Shown here piece by piece: positions 34,949 to 42,362 of a stretch of 64,000 nt of DNA (within the stretch, counting starts at the first letter, position 1; the number at the start of each line of letters is the position of its first letter). Source of the DNA: Tenacibaculum sp. M341 (GTDB lineage: Bacteria > Bacteroidota > Bacteroidia > Flavobacteriales > Flavobacteriaceae). Location of the stretch: contig NZ_SJXJ01000012.1 of the NCBI RefSeq assembly GCF_004337695.1, forward strand, positions 1 to 64,000, written 5' to 3'. Made by a program: the position numbers and the translations under genes. Under the pieces are notes generated by a model, which was given only the letters and a program-made list of their open reading frames with translations, searched no databases and was not told the DNA's origin.

Positions 34949-35048
34949 AATGAGTTATAAACAAATTGATGAAGCTTAAGTCGAGGATTAGTTTTTTTTC
35001 TTACAAAATCATTTGTTTTAGAGAAATCCTATTTTTTAGGGGCTTTTT

Positions 35049-35078
35049 TTGTGTATTATATAAAACGAACTATATTTG
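35049..35078 (+). promoter_or_regulatory. promoter of the desaturase/GMC/OYE/tetR operon
   Basis: TTG (35049-35051), a 19-base spacer and TATATTTG (35071-35078) fit the consensus exactly. The ATG is 24 bases after the -7 element. An inverted repeat overlaps the -7 element. Confidence 0.65.
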
Positions 35079-35089
35079 TATTTATAGTT
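35068..35089. promoter_or_regulatory. candidate TetR operator
   Basis: AACTATA (35068-35074) and TATAGTT (35083-35089) are perfect 7-bp inverted arms with an 8-base spacer, with further partial symmetry (AAAACG and TGATTTT) outside. The repeat covers the -7 element and start site, as expected for repression by a TetR dimer. The TetR gene is the last gene of this operon (39759), which fits autoregulation. The symmetry is seen; the binding is inferred. Confidence 0.5.
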
Positions 35090-35102
35090 TGATTTTTTAA
35101 GA

Positions 35103-36929
35103 ATGAATTTTACAAAGCATAAAACATCAGTAGCTTACCCTACAATTATAATTTTTCTAATTATTTGTATGGGCTATGCAGCATTGTATTTTAATTTTAA
35201 TGCAATGCCTAAATCTTTAATAGTAATAGTAGGTACTTTTTTAGCTTACAGCATTTTTACAATTATTCATGAAGCAAGTCATGGAAATATAGCTAGGGGA
35301 AACGCTAGTTTTGAAAAATTAGAAACCATTATTGGTTGGATATCGGGTATGGCATTATTCTTTCCATACAAAGCATTTGTTACCATACACCTCCAGCACC
35401 ACGCACACACAAATGATTCAGAACAAGATCCTGATGGATATGTTAGAGGAAGTAATCTGTTAGAAGTCTTTTTTAGGTGTTTAACATTAGTGGGGCATTA
35501 TTATGTGAGTTCTTTAGGAGCGAACAGTAACACTAATGAAGCCATGAAGCGTACAAAAAATCAAACTTGGTTGTTCATCATTTTAAATATAGCAATAGTA
35601 ACATTATTCATATACAATAATCAGTTTACCTTTTTTCTATATGTTTTTTTACTACCGGCTTTAATAGCAGCACCTATTTTAGGATTTACGTTCGATTGGT
35701 TGCCTCACTATCCACATCATAATTTAGGAAAATATCACAATACAAGAATTGTAACCATACCAGGGTTAGAATTTTTGTCTTTTTTTCAAAGCTATCATTT
35801 AATCCATCATTTATATCCAAGAGTACCATTTTACAACTACAAAAAAAGGTATCAAATGATTCAAAAAGAATTGATAGAAGCTTCATCGCCGATAGAAGGA
35901 TTTAAAAAAGGAAATAAAAGTTTATTTGATAAAACAAATACATATTCAGATGTTTTAAATGGATTAACATGGAGTTATTCGTTAGAGGTGGAAGAAATAA
36001 AACAGCAAACGCATGATGCTGTATCAATTCAATTTAAAAATTTAGAAAATATTCCATTTCAATACAAAGCAGGACAGTATGTAGTGCTTTCTATGTTGGT
36101 AAACGGAGTAAAAGTGAGTAGGTGTTATTCAATATCATCCAATCCAAACAAAGGAAAACTGATTGTTGGAGTAAAAAGAGTAAAAGGAGGGAAGTTGTCA
36201 AATATCATAATTGATAAATTATCTAAAGGAGCAAGAGTTAATGTAGCAGGACCTTATGGAAGTTTTCAGTTTGTAAATGATGAATCAATAAAAACTAATG
36301 TATTCATTGCAGGAGGTAGTGGAATTACACCTATTTTATCAATGATTGAAAAAGTACTGGAAGATAATTTATCTAAAGTTGTGCTTATTTATGGATGTAG
36401 ATCTTCTAAAGATGTCATGTTTAATGAACAGTTACAATTATTAAAAAAGCAGTATTCAGATACATTCGGTTTAATCATCACCTACGATATTTTGACTAAA
36501 GAAAATCAAGTTAGCTTATTAAAAAATCATACTGAAGTCAGTAATTATTTTTTGTGTGGTCCCAAATTAATGATGAATGCATCGGTACAAGCCTTAAATT
36601 CTTTAGGTATTACAAATGAAAAAATATTTAAGGAAGATTTTTCACTAGAAAGTGAAAAGTTAGCAGGAGAAAAATACATGGTCAACTTTCTAGGGAATGA
36701 TTTTGAAATATATGAATCAGAAACAATTTTAGAAGGAGCTATTAGAAACAAAGTTTCAATACCATACGCTTGTAATCAAGGTCAATGCGGAACCTGTAAA
36801 CTTAAATTAGAAGAAGGAAAAATAAACTGGAAAACACAAGAACAAACAGTGTTGTTAGACAACGAAAAACAAGCATCTTACATTCTTACTTGTATGTGTA
36901 TGCCTAATTCAAACATAAAAATAAAGTAA
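35103..36929 (+). CDS. membrane fatty-acid desaturase/hydroxylase fused to a ferredoxin-type reductase
   Basis: The 608 residues combine three parts. Residues 1-270 form a membrane desaturase domain with the three di-iron His boxes H56EASH60, H96LQHHAH102 and H232LIHH236; the HLQHHAH...DPDG pattern resembles carotenoid hydroxylases as well as acyl desaturases. Residues 285-510 form an FAD/NAD(P)H ferredoxin reductase domain with the flavin motif 'RCYSISSNP' and the nucleotide motif 'IAGGSGITPIL'. Residues 525-608 form a plant-type [2Fe-2S] ferredoxin with C557, C562, C565 and C597. The fusion makes a self-sufficient oxygenase. The substrate is unknown; the downstream GMC oxidase suggests a sterol or other lipid. 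Confidence 0.9.
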   Translation: MNFTKHKTSVAYPTIIIFLIICMGYAALYFNFNAMPKSLIVIVGTFLAYSIFTIIHEASHGNIARGNASFEKLETIIGWISGMALFFPYKAFVTIHLQHHAHTNDSEQDPDGYVRGSNLLEVFFRCLTLVGHYYVSSLGANSNTNEAMKRTKNQTWLFIILNIAIVTLFIYNNQFTFFLYVFLLPALIAAPILGFTFDWLPHYPHHNLGKYHNTRIVTIPGLEFLSFFQSYHLIHHLYPRVPFYNYKKRYQMIQKELIEASSPIEGFKKGNKSLFDKTNTYSDVLNGLTWSYSLEVEEIKQQTHDAVSIQFKNLENIPFQYKAGQYVVLSMLVNGVKVSRCYSISSNPNKGKLIVGVKRVKGGKLSNIIIDKLSKGARVNVAGPYGSFQFVNDESIKTNVFIAGGSGITPILSMIEKVLEDNLSKVVLIYGCRSSKDVMFNEQLQLLKKQYSDTFGLIITYDILTKENQVSLLKNHTEVSNYFLCGPKLMMNASVQALNSLGITNEKIFKEDFSLESEKLAGEKYMVNFLGNDFEIYESETILEGAIRNKVSIPYACNQGQCGTCKLKLEEGKINWKTQEQTVLLDNEKQASYILTCMCMPNSNIKIK

Positions 36930-36934
36930 TAATC

Positions 36935-38515
36935 ATGAAGCAAAACGAAATAAAAAAATACGATTACGTAATTATAGGAAGTGGTTTTGGAGGATCAGTA
37001 AGTGCTTTACGATTAGCAGAAAAAGGGTATAAAGTTTTAGTAATAGAAAAAGGAAAGTGGTTTAAAGCTAAAGACTTTCCTAAAACTAATTGGAACTTAA
37101 AGAAGTGGCTTTGGGAACCACGTTTAAAATTACATGGTTTTTTTAAAATGACTTATTTAAATCATGTAACTGTTTTGTCTGGTGTAGGAGTAGGAGGAGG
37201 TTCTTTAACATATGCAAATACACTACCTGTGCCTAAAAAAGAATTTTTTAATTCGGGTAGTTGGGCAGGATTGAATAATTGGGAAGAAATGTTACAGCCT
37301 CATTACAAAGAAGCTTACAAAATGTTAGGAGCTGAGGATAATCCGTATTTTGGACCCGCAGATGAATTAATTCAAGATTTATCGAAAGATTTAAATAGAG
37401 AAAAAGATTTTGACACTACTAAAGTAGCAGTTCATTTTGGAAAAGCAGGACAAACAATTGAAGATCCATACTTCAATGGAAAAGGACCTAAACGAACAGG
37501 ATGTATTCATTGTGGAGCCTGTATGACAGGCTGTAGACATAATGCCAAAAACACACTAGATAAAAACTATTTGTACTTAGCACAGCAGTTAGGTGTAGAA
37601 ATTATAGCAGAACATGAAGTGTTTGATGTTGTACCATTAAATAACACTGATGGAGTGGATGGCTACCATGTTTTTTTCAAAAATAGTATTGGTAAAAAAA
37701 AGAAAAAGCTAGTACAAACTCAAAGTGTCATTTTTTCTGGAGGAGTTATGGGTACAGTACCTCTTTTATTACAGTTAAAAGAGAAAAATTCGTTGCCTAA
37801 ACTATCAGCAATGGTTGGAGGCAATATTAGAACCAATAATGAATCGTTACTCTTACTAACTTCCACAGAAAAAAAATCAAAAGATTATACCAAAGGAATA
37901 GCAATTGGGTCAATTTTGCATATCGATAAAAATAGCCATTTAGAACCAGTTCGGTATGGTAAAGGATCAAGTTTCTTTAAAATGTTAACCATTCCATCAG
38001 TACATCACAAGTATGCAATTGTTAGAATTTTAGGAGTATTTGCAGTATTATTAAAATCGCCATTAAAACTTTTAAAAACAATATTCAGTACTAGTTACAG
38101 CACCAGAACAACAGTACTTTTATTTATGCAGACTTTAGATAGTACTTTACGATTCAAATTAGGTAAGGTAACCTTATTAAAAACAGAAAAAGAGTCGTCT
38201 ATTGCACCTAGCGGATTTATTCCAGAAGCTTCTAAATTAGCCAAGATTTTAGGAAAAAAGGTAAAAGCAATTCCTTATTCAAATTTTGCAGATGTTATGT
38301 TAGGTACTCCAACAACGGCACATATTTTAGGAGGAGCTGTGATGGGGAAAGATGTAACTAATGGAGTTATAAACAAAGAAAACAAAGTGTTTGGATATGA
38401 AAACATGTATGTGTGTGATGGATCTATGATTTCAGCAAATCCAGGAGTGAATCCGTCATTATCAATTACAGCAATTACAGAGTTGGCGATGTCTAAAATT
38501 CCAAACAAAAAATAA
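36935..38515 (+). CDS. GMC-family FAD oxidoreductase (cholesterol-oxidase-like)
   Basis: The 526 residues start with the FAD-binding motif 'VIIGSGFGGSVSALRLAEKG' (about 13-32). They also carry 'GVGVGGGSLTYANTL', a cysteine-rich segment (CIHCGACMTGCRHNAKN) typical of cholesterol-oxidase-like GMC proteins, and the C-terminal 'GAVMGKD...DGSMISANPGVNPSLSI' flavin site. The family oxidises alcohols or sterols, often at the membrane. No export signal is seen. It lies 5 bases after the desaturase gene and 27 bases before the OYE gene. Its exact substrate is not shown by the sequence. Confidence 0.85.
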   Translation: MKQNEIKKYDYVIIGSGFGGSVSALRLAEKGYKVLVIEKGKWFKAKDFPKTNWNLKKWLWEPRLKLHGFFKMTYLNHVTVLSGVGVGGGSLTYANTLPVPKKEFFNSGSWAGLNNWEEMLQPHYKEAYKMLGAEDNPYFGPADELIQDLSKDLNREKDFDTTKVAVHFGKAGQTIEDPYFNGKGPKRTGCIHCGACMTGCRHNAKNTLDKNYLYLAQQLGVEIIAEHEVFDVVPLNNTDGVDGYHVFFKNSIGKKKKKLVQTQSVIFSGGVMGTVPLLLQLKEKNSLPKLSAMVGGNIRTNNESLLLLTSTEKKSKDYTKGIAIGSILHIDKNSHLEPVRYGKGSSFFKMLTIPSVHHKYAIVRILGVFAVLLKSPLKLLKTIFSTSYSTRTTVLLFMQTLDSTLRFKLGKVTLLKTEKESSIAPSGFIPEASKLAKILGKKVKAIPYSNFADVMLGTPTTAHILGGAVMGKDVTNGVINKENKVFGYENMYVCDGSMISANPGVNPSLSITAITELAMSKIPNKK

Positions 38516-38542
38516 TTCAATAACTGATACAAAAAAGATATT

Positions 38543-39751
38543 TTGAATACGAAAGCACTATTACAATCATACACACTTCCTTGTGGAGTAATGATTAAAA
38601 ATCGAATAGCTAAAGCAGCAATGACAGAGCGATTGGCTAATAAAAAACAAGAGGTAACAAAAGAGTTGATTCATTTGTACGATCATTGGGCAAATAATGG
38701 AGCAGGACTTTTAATTACAGGTAATATTATGGTAGATGCAAGGTATAAAGAAGCTTCTGCTAATATTGTTTTAGAAGATGAAAAAGGGGTGTCAAAGCTT
38801 TCAGAAATGATAAAAGCTGGAACAAAAAACGATACACAATTATGGGCACAAATTAATCATGCCGGAAGGCAAGCATCTATTTTTTCTACATTCAAACCCA
38901 TAGCACCATCAGCTATTCAATTAAAGAAGTTAATGCTTTTTGCTAAGCCCAAAGCAATGAATGTAGAGCAGATAAAAGATGTTGAAAATAGATTTGTAAA
39001 CACAGCAATTTTATCCAAGAAAGCTGGATTTACAGGAGTCCAAATTCATGCAGCTCACGGGTATTTATTAAGTCAGTTTTTATCACCAAAAACCAATCAA
39101 AGAACAGATAATCATGGAGGAAGTATACAAAATAGAGCCCGCTTATTATTTGATATTGTTAAAAGAGTAAGAGAAGAATTAGGAGAAAATTATCCTATTT
39201 CAGTGAAATTAAATAGTGCCGATTTTCAAAGAGGAGGATTTAATGAAGAAGATGCCTTGTATGTGATAAAAAAGTTAGAAAGTTTACAAATAGATTTATT
39301 AGAAATATCAGGAGGAACTTACGAAAACATTATCTTTTTAACTCAGCGTTATCAAAGAGAATCTACAAAGCAAAGAGAAGCCTATTTTTTAGATTTTGCA
39401 AAAAAAATAAGAAAAGAAACAGCACTGCCTATGATGGTAACCGGAGGTTTTCGTTCACATGCTTTTTGTAATCAGGTGTTAGAAAATAAAGAACTAGAAA
39501 TGATTGGTTTTGCCCGACCTTTTTTAGTAGATAAAGATTTTCCTAAGCAGTTTTTAAAAGACGAACAAGCCAAGGTTGATGATGCAACTTTTAATTTTAA
39601 AATTAAAAAAATGAAAGATTTTGCAGAGGCTGGTTTTTACGATTATCAAATTCATCAGCTAGCCAAGGGAAAAGAATTAAAGCCTGATTATAATCCTTAT
39701 CTTGCCGTTTTAAGATTAACAACAAACGAATTACGTAAAGGCTGGTTTTAA
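38543..39751 (+). CDS. NADH:flavin oxidoreductase, Old Yellow Enzyme family
   Basis: The 402 residues form a single FMN-binding TIM barrel of the OYE family, with 'LPCGVMIKNRIAKAAMTE' at the start, the substrate motif 'GVQIHAAHGYLLSQFLSP' and 'NHGGSIQNRARLLFDI'. It reduces activated C=C bonds such as enones. The start is TTG (38543): the family N-terminus needs these residues, and the next ATG would cut into the first strand. Beside a sterol-type oxidase, an enone reductase is a plausible partner (inference). Confidence 0.88.
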   Translation: MNTKALLQSYTLPCGVMIKNRIAKAAMTERLANKKQEVTKELIHLYDHWANNGAGLLITGNIMVDARYKEASANIVLEDEKGVSKLSEMIKAGTKNDTQLWAQINHAGRQASIFSTFKPIAPSAIQLKKLMLFAKPKAMNVEQIKDVENRFVNTAILSKKAGFTGVQIHAAHGYLLSQFLSPKTNQRTDNHGGSIQNRARLLFDIVKRVREELGENYPISVKLNSADFQRGGFNEEDALYVIKKLESLQIDLLEISGGTYENIIFLTQRYQRESTKQREAYFLDFAKKIRKETALPMMVTGGFRSHAFCNQVLENKELEMIGFARPFLVDKDFPKQFLKDEQAKVDDATFNFKIKKMKDFAEAGFYDYQIHQLAKGKELKPDYNPYLAVLRLTTNELRKGWF

Positions 39752-39758
39752 ATAATTA

Positions 39759-40361
39759 ATGGGAAGAAAGTCAATAGATAAAGAGCGAAAACCGCTATCA
39801 AAAAAAGCTACATTATGGGTTGAAGAATTGTTTTTTATTTTACAAGATAAAAAGCTAAATCAATTAACATTAGATGAAATAGCGGCTTCAATTAATAAAA
39901 GTAAAAGCACAATTTATACATACTTTAAAACAAAAGAAGAGATATATGAAACAGTTATTTTAATGGTGCTTTCTAATTTAGAAGATGCCATTTACGAAGA
40001 GCTACCAGAAAACGTTGATATAGTTGATTTGTACGAAGAGCTATTTTTTAAAATATGCAAGGGAATAGATGGAATGTCTATTGGTTTTTTAAATCAAATT
40101 AAACGTTTTTATCCCAATGTTTGGGCAAAGGTTTATGAGTTTACAAATAATGTTTTAAACACGCTGAATTTAATCTATGTTGAAGGAATGAATTTAGGAA
40201 GATTTAATCAGTTTAATACGAAGTTACTCATAGCAATGGATGAAGCTTTTATCATGTCTATAATGACAGATGTTTCAAGATTTAAAGAAGATAATTTATC
40301 TTTAGAAAATATAGTAAATCAGTATTTTAAACTAAGAATGAAAGCCTTAATAATCGCTTAA
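39759..40361 (+). CDS. TetR/AcrR family transcriptional regulator
   Basis: The 200 residues have an N-terminal helix-turn-helix (about 20-65: 'LTLDEIAASINKSKSTIYTYF') with the family's conserved Tyr-Phe-Lys after the recognition helix. An all-helical ligand/dimer domain follows (65-200). It is the last gene of the operon, 7 bases after the OYE gene. The inverted repeat at 35068-35089 over the operon promoter is a likely operator. The inducer is unknown; a lipid or sterol is a reasonable guess. Confidence 0.88.
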   Translation: MGRKSIDKERKPLSKKATLWVEELFFILQDKKLNQLTLDEIAASINKSKSTIYTYFKTKEEIYETVILMVLSNLEDAIYEELPENVDIVDLYEELFFKICKGIDGMSIGFLNQIKRFYPNVWAKVYEFTNNVLNTLNLIYVEGMNLGRFNQFNTKLLIAMDEAFIMSIMTDVSRFKEDNLSLENIVNQYFKLRMKALIIA

Positions 40362-40398
40362 AAAAAGCCAGAACTGAATTTTCAGTTCTGGCTTTTTT
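40361..40398. terminator. bidirectional terminator between tetR and the SPOR gene
   Basis: An 18-bp perfect inverted repeat (arms 40361-40378 and 40381-40398) starts with A-runs, has a GCCAGAACTGAA core and ends with a T-run, over a 2-base loop. The A/T flanks make it work in both directions between convergent genes. Confidence 0.92.
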
Positions 40399-40418
40399 AT
40401 ATGAGAATTTAAGAAAAA

Positions 40419-40775
40419 CTATAAAGGAATTACTATAGCTCCTGAAAATTTTTCTTTAATTTTATTCAATGCTTTATCAGCTTCTAATCTGTTTTGATAC
40501 CTCCCAACTTGTACTTTCCAATCAGGTGTTTCATATTTTAACTTAGAGTAAACCCCAGGGAATTTTGAGTTGAAATTTTGTTTGATGTTTCTAGCTCTTT
40601 TTTCAGCCCCATTATACAGTTGAATTCTAAAACCAGTTCCGTTTTTATCATTGTATTTTCTCTTCTTAGCTAGCAAAGAGTTGATGCTTTTGTTGTTGGT
40701 GTATTCAGACTGAGAATTACCATAAAAACAAGTAAAACAGCCTAATACTAAAAGAATGAAATATTTTCTAAGCAT
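40419..40775 (-). CDS. secreted SPOR-domain protein
   Basis: The 118 residues have a signal peptide (about 1-21, ending NSQ) and a C-terminal SPOR domain (about 45-118), with 'GFRIQLYNGAEKRARNI' and 'YETPDWKVQVGRYQNRLEAD'. SPOR domains bind denuded peptidoglycan. From memory, a protein of this type is often found just before the ACIII genes in flavobacteria, which supports this side as the conserved backbone. Confidence 0.85.
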   Translation of the reverse strand: MLRKYFILLVLGCFTCFYGNSQSEYTNNKSINSLLAKKRKYNDKNGTGFRIQLYNGAEKRARNIKQNFNSKFPGVYSKLKYETPDWKVQVGRYQNRLEADKALNKIKEKFSGAIVIPL

Positions 40776-40797
40776 AATTATTTATAAATCTTTATCA

Positions 40798-40805
40798 CAA
40801 AAGTA
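40798..40805 (-). promoter_or_regulatory. -7 element of the SPOR gene
   Basis: On the minus strand this reads TACTTTTG (TAnnTTTG), 22 bases before the ATG. I see no TTG at -33. Confidence 0.4.
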
Positions 40806-40905
40806 ACGACTTGTAGTTTAATAGATTGCTGGATTTTGTTATTTAGAATTGATATAAATTACAAATTAGGAATCTCTTAACATTTCACAATTTATAGATA
40901 AGTAG

Positions 40906-40913
40906 TAATTTTG
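40906..40913 (+). promoter_or_regulatory. -7 element of the act-cox operon
   Basis: TAATTTTG matches TAnnTTTG. The predicted start near 40918 leaves a leader of about 77 bases before the ATG at 40995. The -33 region shows only a weak TTTC. A start near 40918 would place the upstream TTG (40947) inside the leader. Confidence 0.4.
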
Positions 40914-40994
40914 TCGGTGTTTGTGTAAATGGTATAAAACCAAAGATTGCAAAAAACGTCGTACCTAAATAGACAGAAAAATATATTTGATAGT

Positions 40995-42293
40995 ATGAAA
41001 AGTGTGAATTATCACAGTAAATTTAGTCGAATCCTATACAAAAGCCTTACATTTTTGGCTTTATTTTTAGTGAGTTTTTCGATAAACGCGCAAGATGTTG
41101 ATGTTGAACGTCAGAAAGCAGGGAAGAAGTTGTTTAACGCAAATTGTGCTTCTTGTCACAAGTTAAATGCAAAATCTACAGGTCCTGCATTAGGAGGTGT
41201 AGAAGAAAGAAGAGAAAACGCTTGGTTAAAAAAGTGGATTCGTAATAATTCTGCATTAAGAAAATCTGGAGACAAAGATGCAATTGCTATTTATAATGAG
41301 TGGAAGCAGGTTAATATGACAGCTTTTCCTCAGTTTACAGATGAGCAAATTGATAATATTTTATATTACACCACTGTAGGTAATATAGGGAGTGGTGGTA
41401 AAGATAAAGTTGATGAAACTAAAGAAGATGTTGAACCAGGTGCTTCTAAATCTTTAATTTGGATTTTAGCATTGGCTATTATTGTTGCGTTTTTAATCAT
41501 AGCTAACTTGTTAAAAACAATCAGCGAATTAAAAGGTGCACCAAAAACTCCAGGTTTAATGGGGCAAGCTGCTGAGTTATGGCAAGGAATTAAGAAGAAT
41601 ACATTTTTACATGTGTTATTTGTAATCTTTGGAGCTTTAATGACAGCATATGTGTTATTTGGAACATTATTCAAAGTAGGTGTTGATCAAGGTTATCAAC
41701 CAGTTCAGCCTATTTTATTCTCACATAAAATTCACGCAGGAGACAACAAGATTGAATGTCAATACTGTCACTCTGCTGCAAAGCATAGTAAGCATTCAGG
41801 AATTCCTTCTTTAAATGTTTGTATGAACTGTCATAAGAATATTGCTGAAGTTGCTGAAGGAACTAAAGTGGTTTTAGAAGACGGAGGAAGAGTTTTAGGA
41901 AAGAAAGAATTAGACAAAGAGATCGCAAAAATCTACGAGCATGTAGGTTGGGATAAAGAAAAATTAGAGTACACAGGTGAAACAAAACCTATTGATTGGG
42001 TAAGAATTCATAATTTACCAGATTTCGCTTACTTTAACCACTCACAGCACGTTACTGTAGCAGGTGTTAAGTGTCAAGAATGTCACGGATCAATCGAAGA
42101 GATGGAGGAAGTGTATCAACATTCACCATTAACAATGGGATGGTGTATTGATTGTCACAAGAAGACAAATGTTGATTTGAAAGGAAACGAGTACTATGCG
42201 AAAATCCATGCTGATTTAGCTAAAAAGTACGGTGTAGATCAAGTTACTATCGCACAGTTAGGTGGTAAGGAATGTGGTAAGTGTCACTATTAA
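40995..42293 (+). CDS. actA: alternative complex III subunit ActA, multiheme cytochrome c
   Basis: I chose ATG 40995 over an upstream in-frame TTG (40947), because it gives a normal signal sequence ('FLALFLVSFSINAQ') and 432 residues. There are six CxxCH heme motifs (CASCH, CQYCH, CMNCH, CQECH, CIDCH, CGKCH). The first sits in an N-terminal mono-heme cytochrome c domain, separated by two membrane helices from the other five, which match the classic pentaheme ActA. The protein passes electrons from quinol oxidation to the terminal oxidase on the periplasmic side. It heads the act-cox operon. Confidence 0.92.
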   Translation: MKSVNYHSKFSRILYKSLTFLALFLVSFSINAQDVDVERQKAGKKLFNANCASCHKLNAKSTGPALGGVEERRENAWLKKWIRNNSALRKSGDKDAIAIYNEWKQVNMTAFPQFTDEQIDNILYYTTVGNIGSGGKDKVDETKEDVEPGASKSLIWILALAIIVAFLIIANLLKTISELKGAPKTPGLMGQAAELWQGIKKNTFLHVLFVIFGALMTAYVLFGTLFKVGVDQGYQPVQPILFSHKIHAGDNKIECQYCHSAAKHSKHSGIPSLNVCMNCHKNIAEVAEGTKVVLEDGGRVLGKKELDKEIAKIYEHVGWDKEKLEYTGETKPIDWVRIHNLPDFAYFNHSQHVTVAGVKCQECHGSIEEMEEVYQHSPLTMGWCIDCHKKTNVDLKGNEYYAKIHADLAKKYGVDQVTIAQLGGKECGKCHY

Positions 42294-42322
42294 TAAAGTA
42301 AGGAATTAAGAATTCAATAATT

Positions 42323-42339
42323 GAAAGTTGTAAACTTTC
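42323..42339 (+). other. small hairpin between actA and actB
   Basis: GAAAGTT (42323-42329), a 3-base loop, and AACTTTC (42333-42339), without a T-run. It is probably an intercistronic RNA structure rather than a terminator. Confidence 0.45.
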
Positions 42340-42362
42340 GATCGTTAAATAAAAACAAATAA

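Noticed and set aside
40947-40994. TTG start for actA
   Set aside because: It would add a hydrophilic 16-residue extension before a normal signal sequence; ATG 40995 is preferred.
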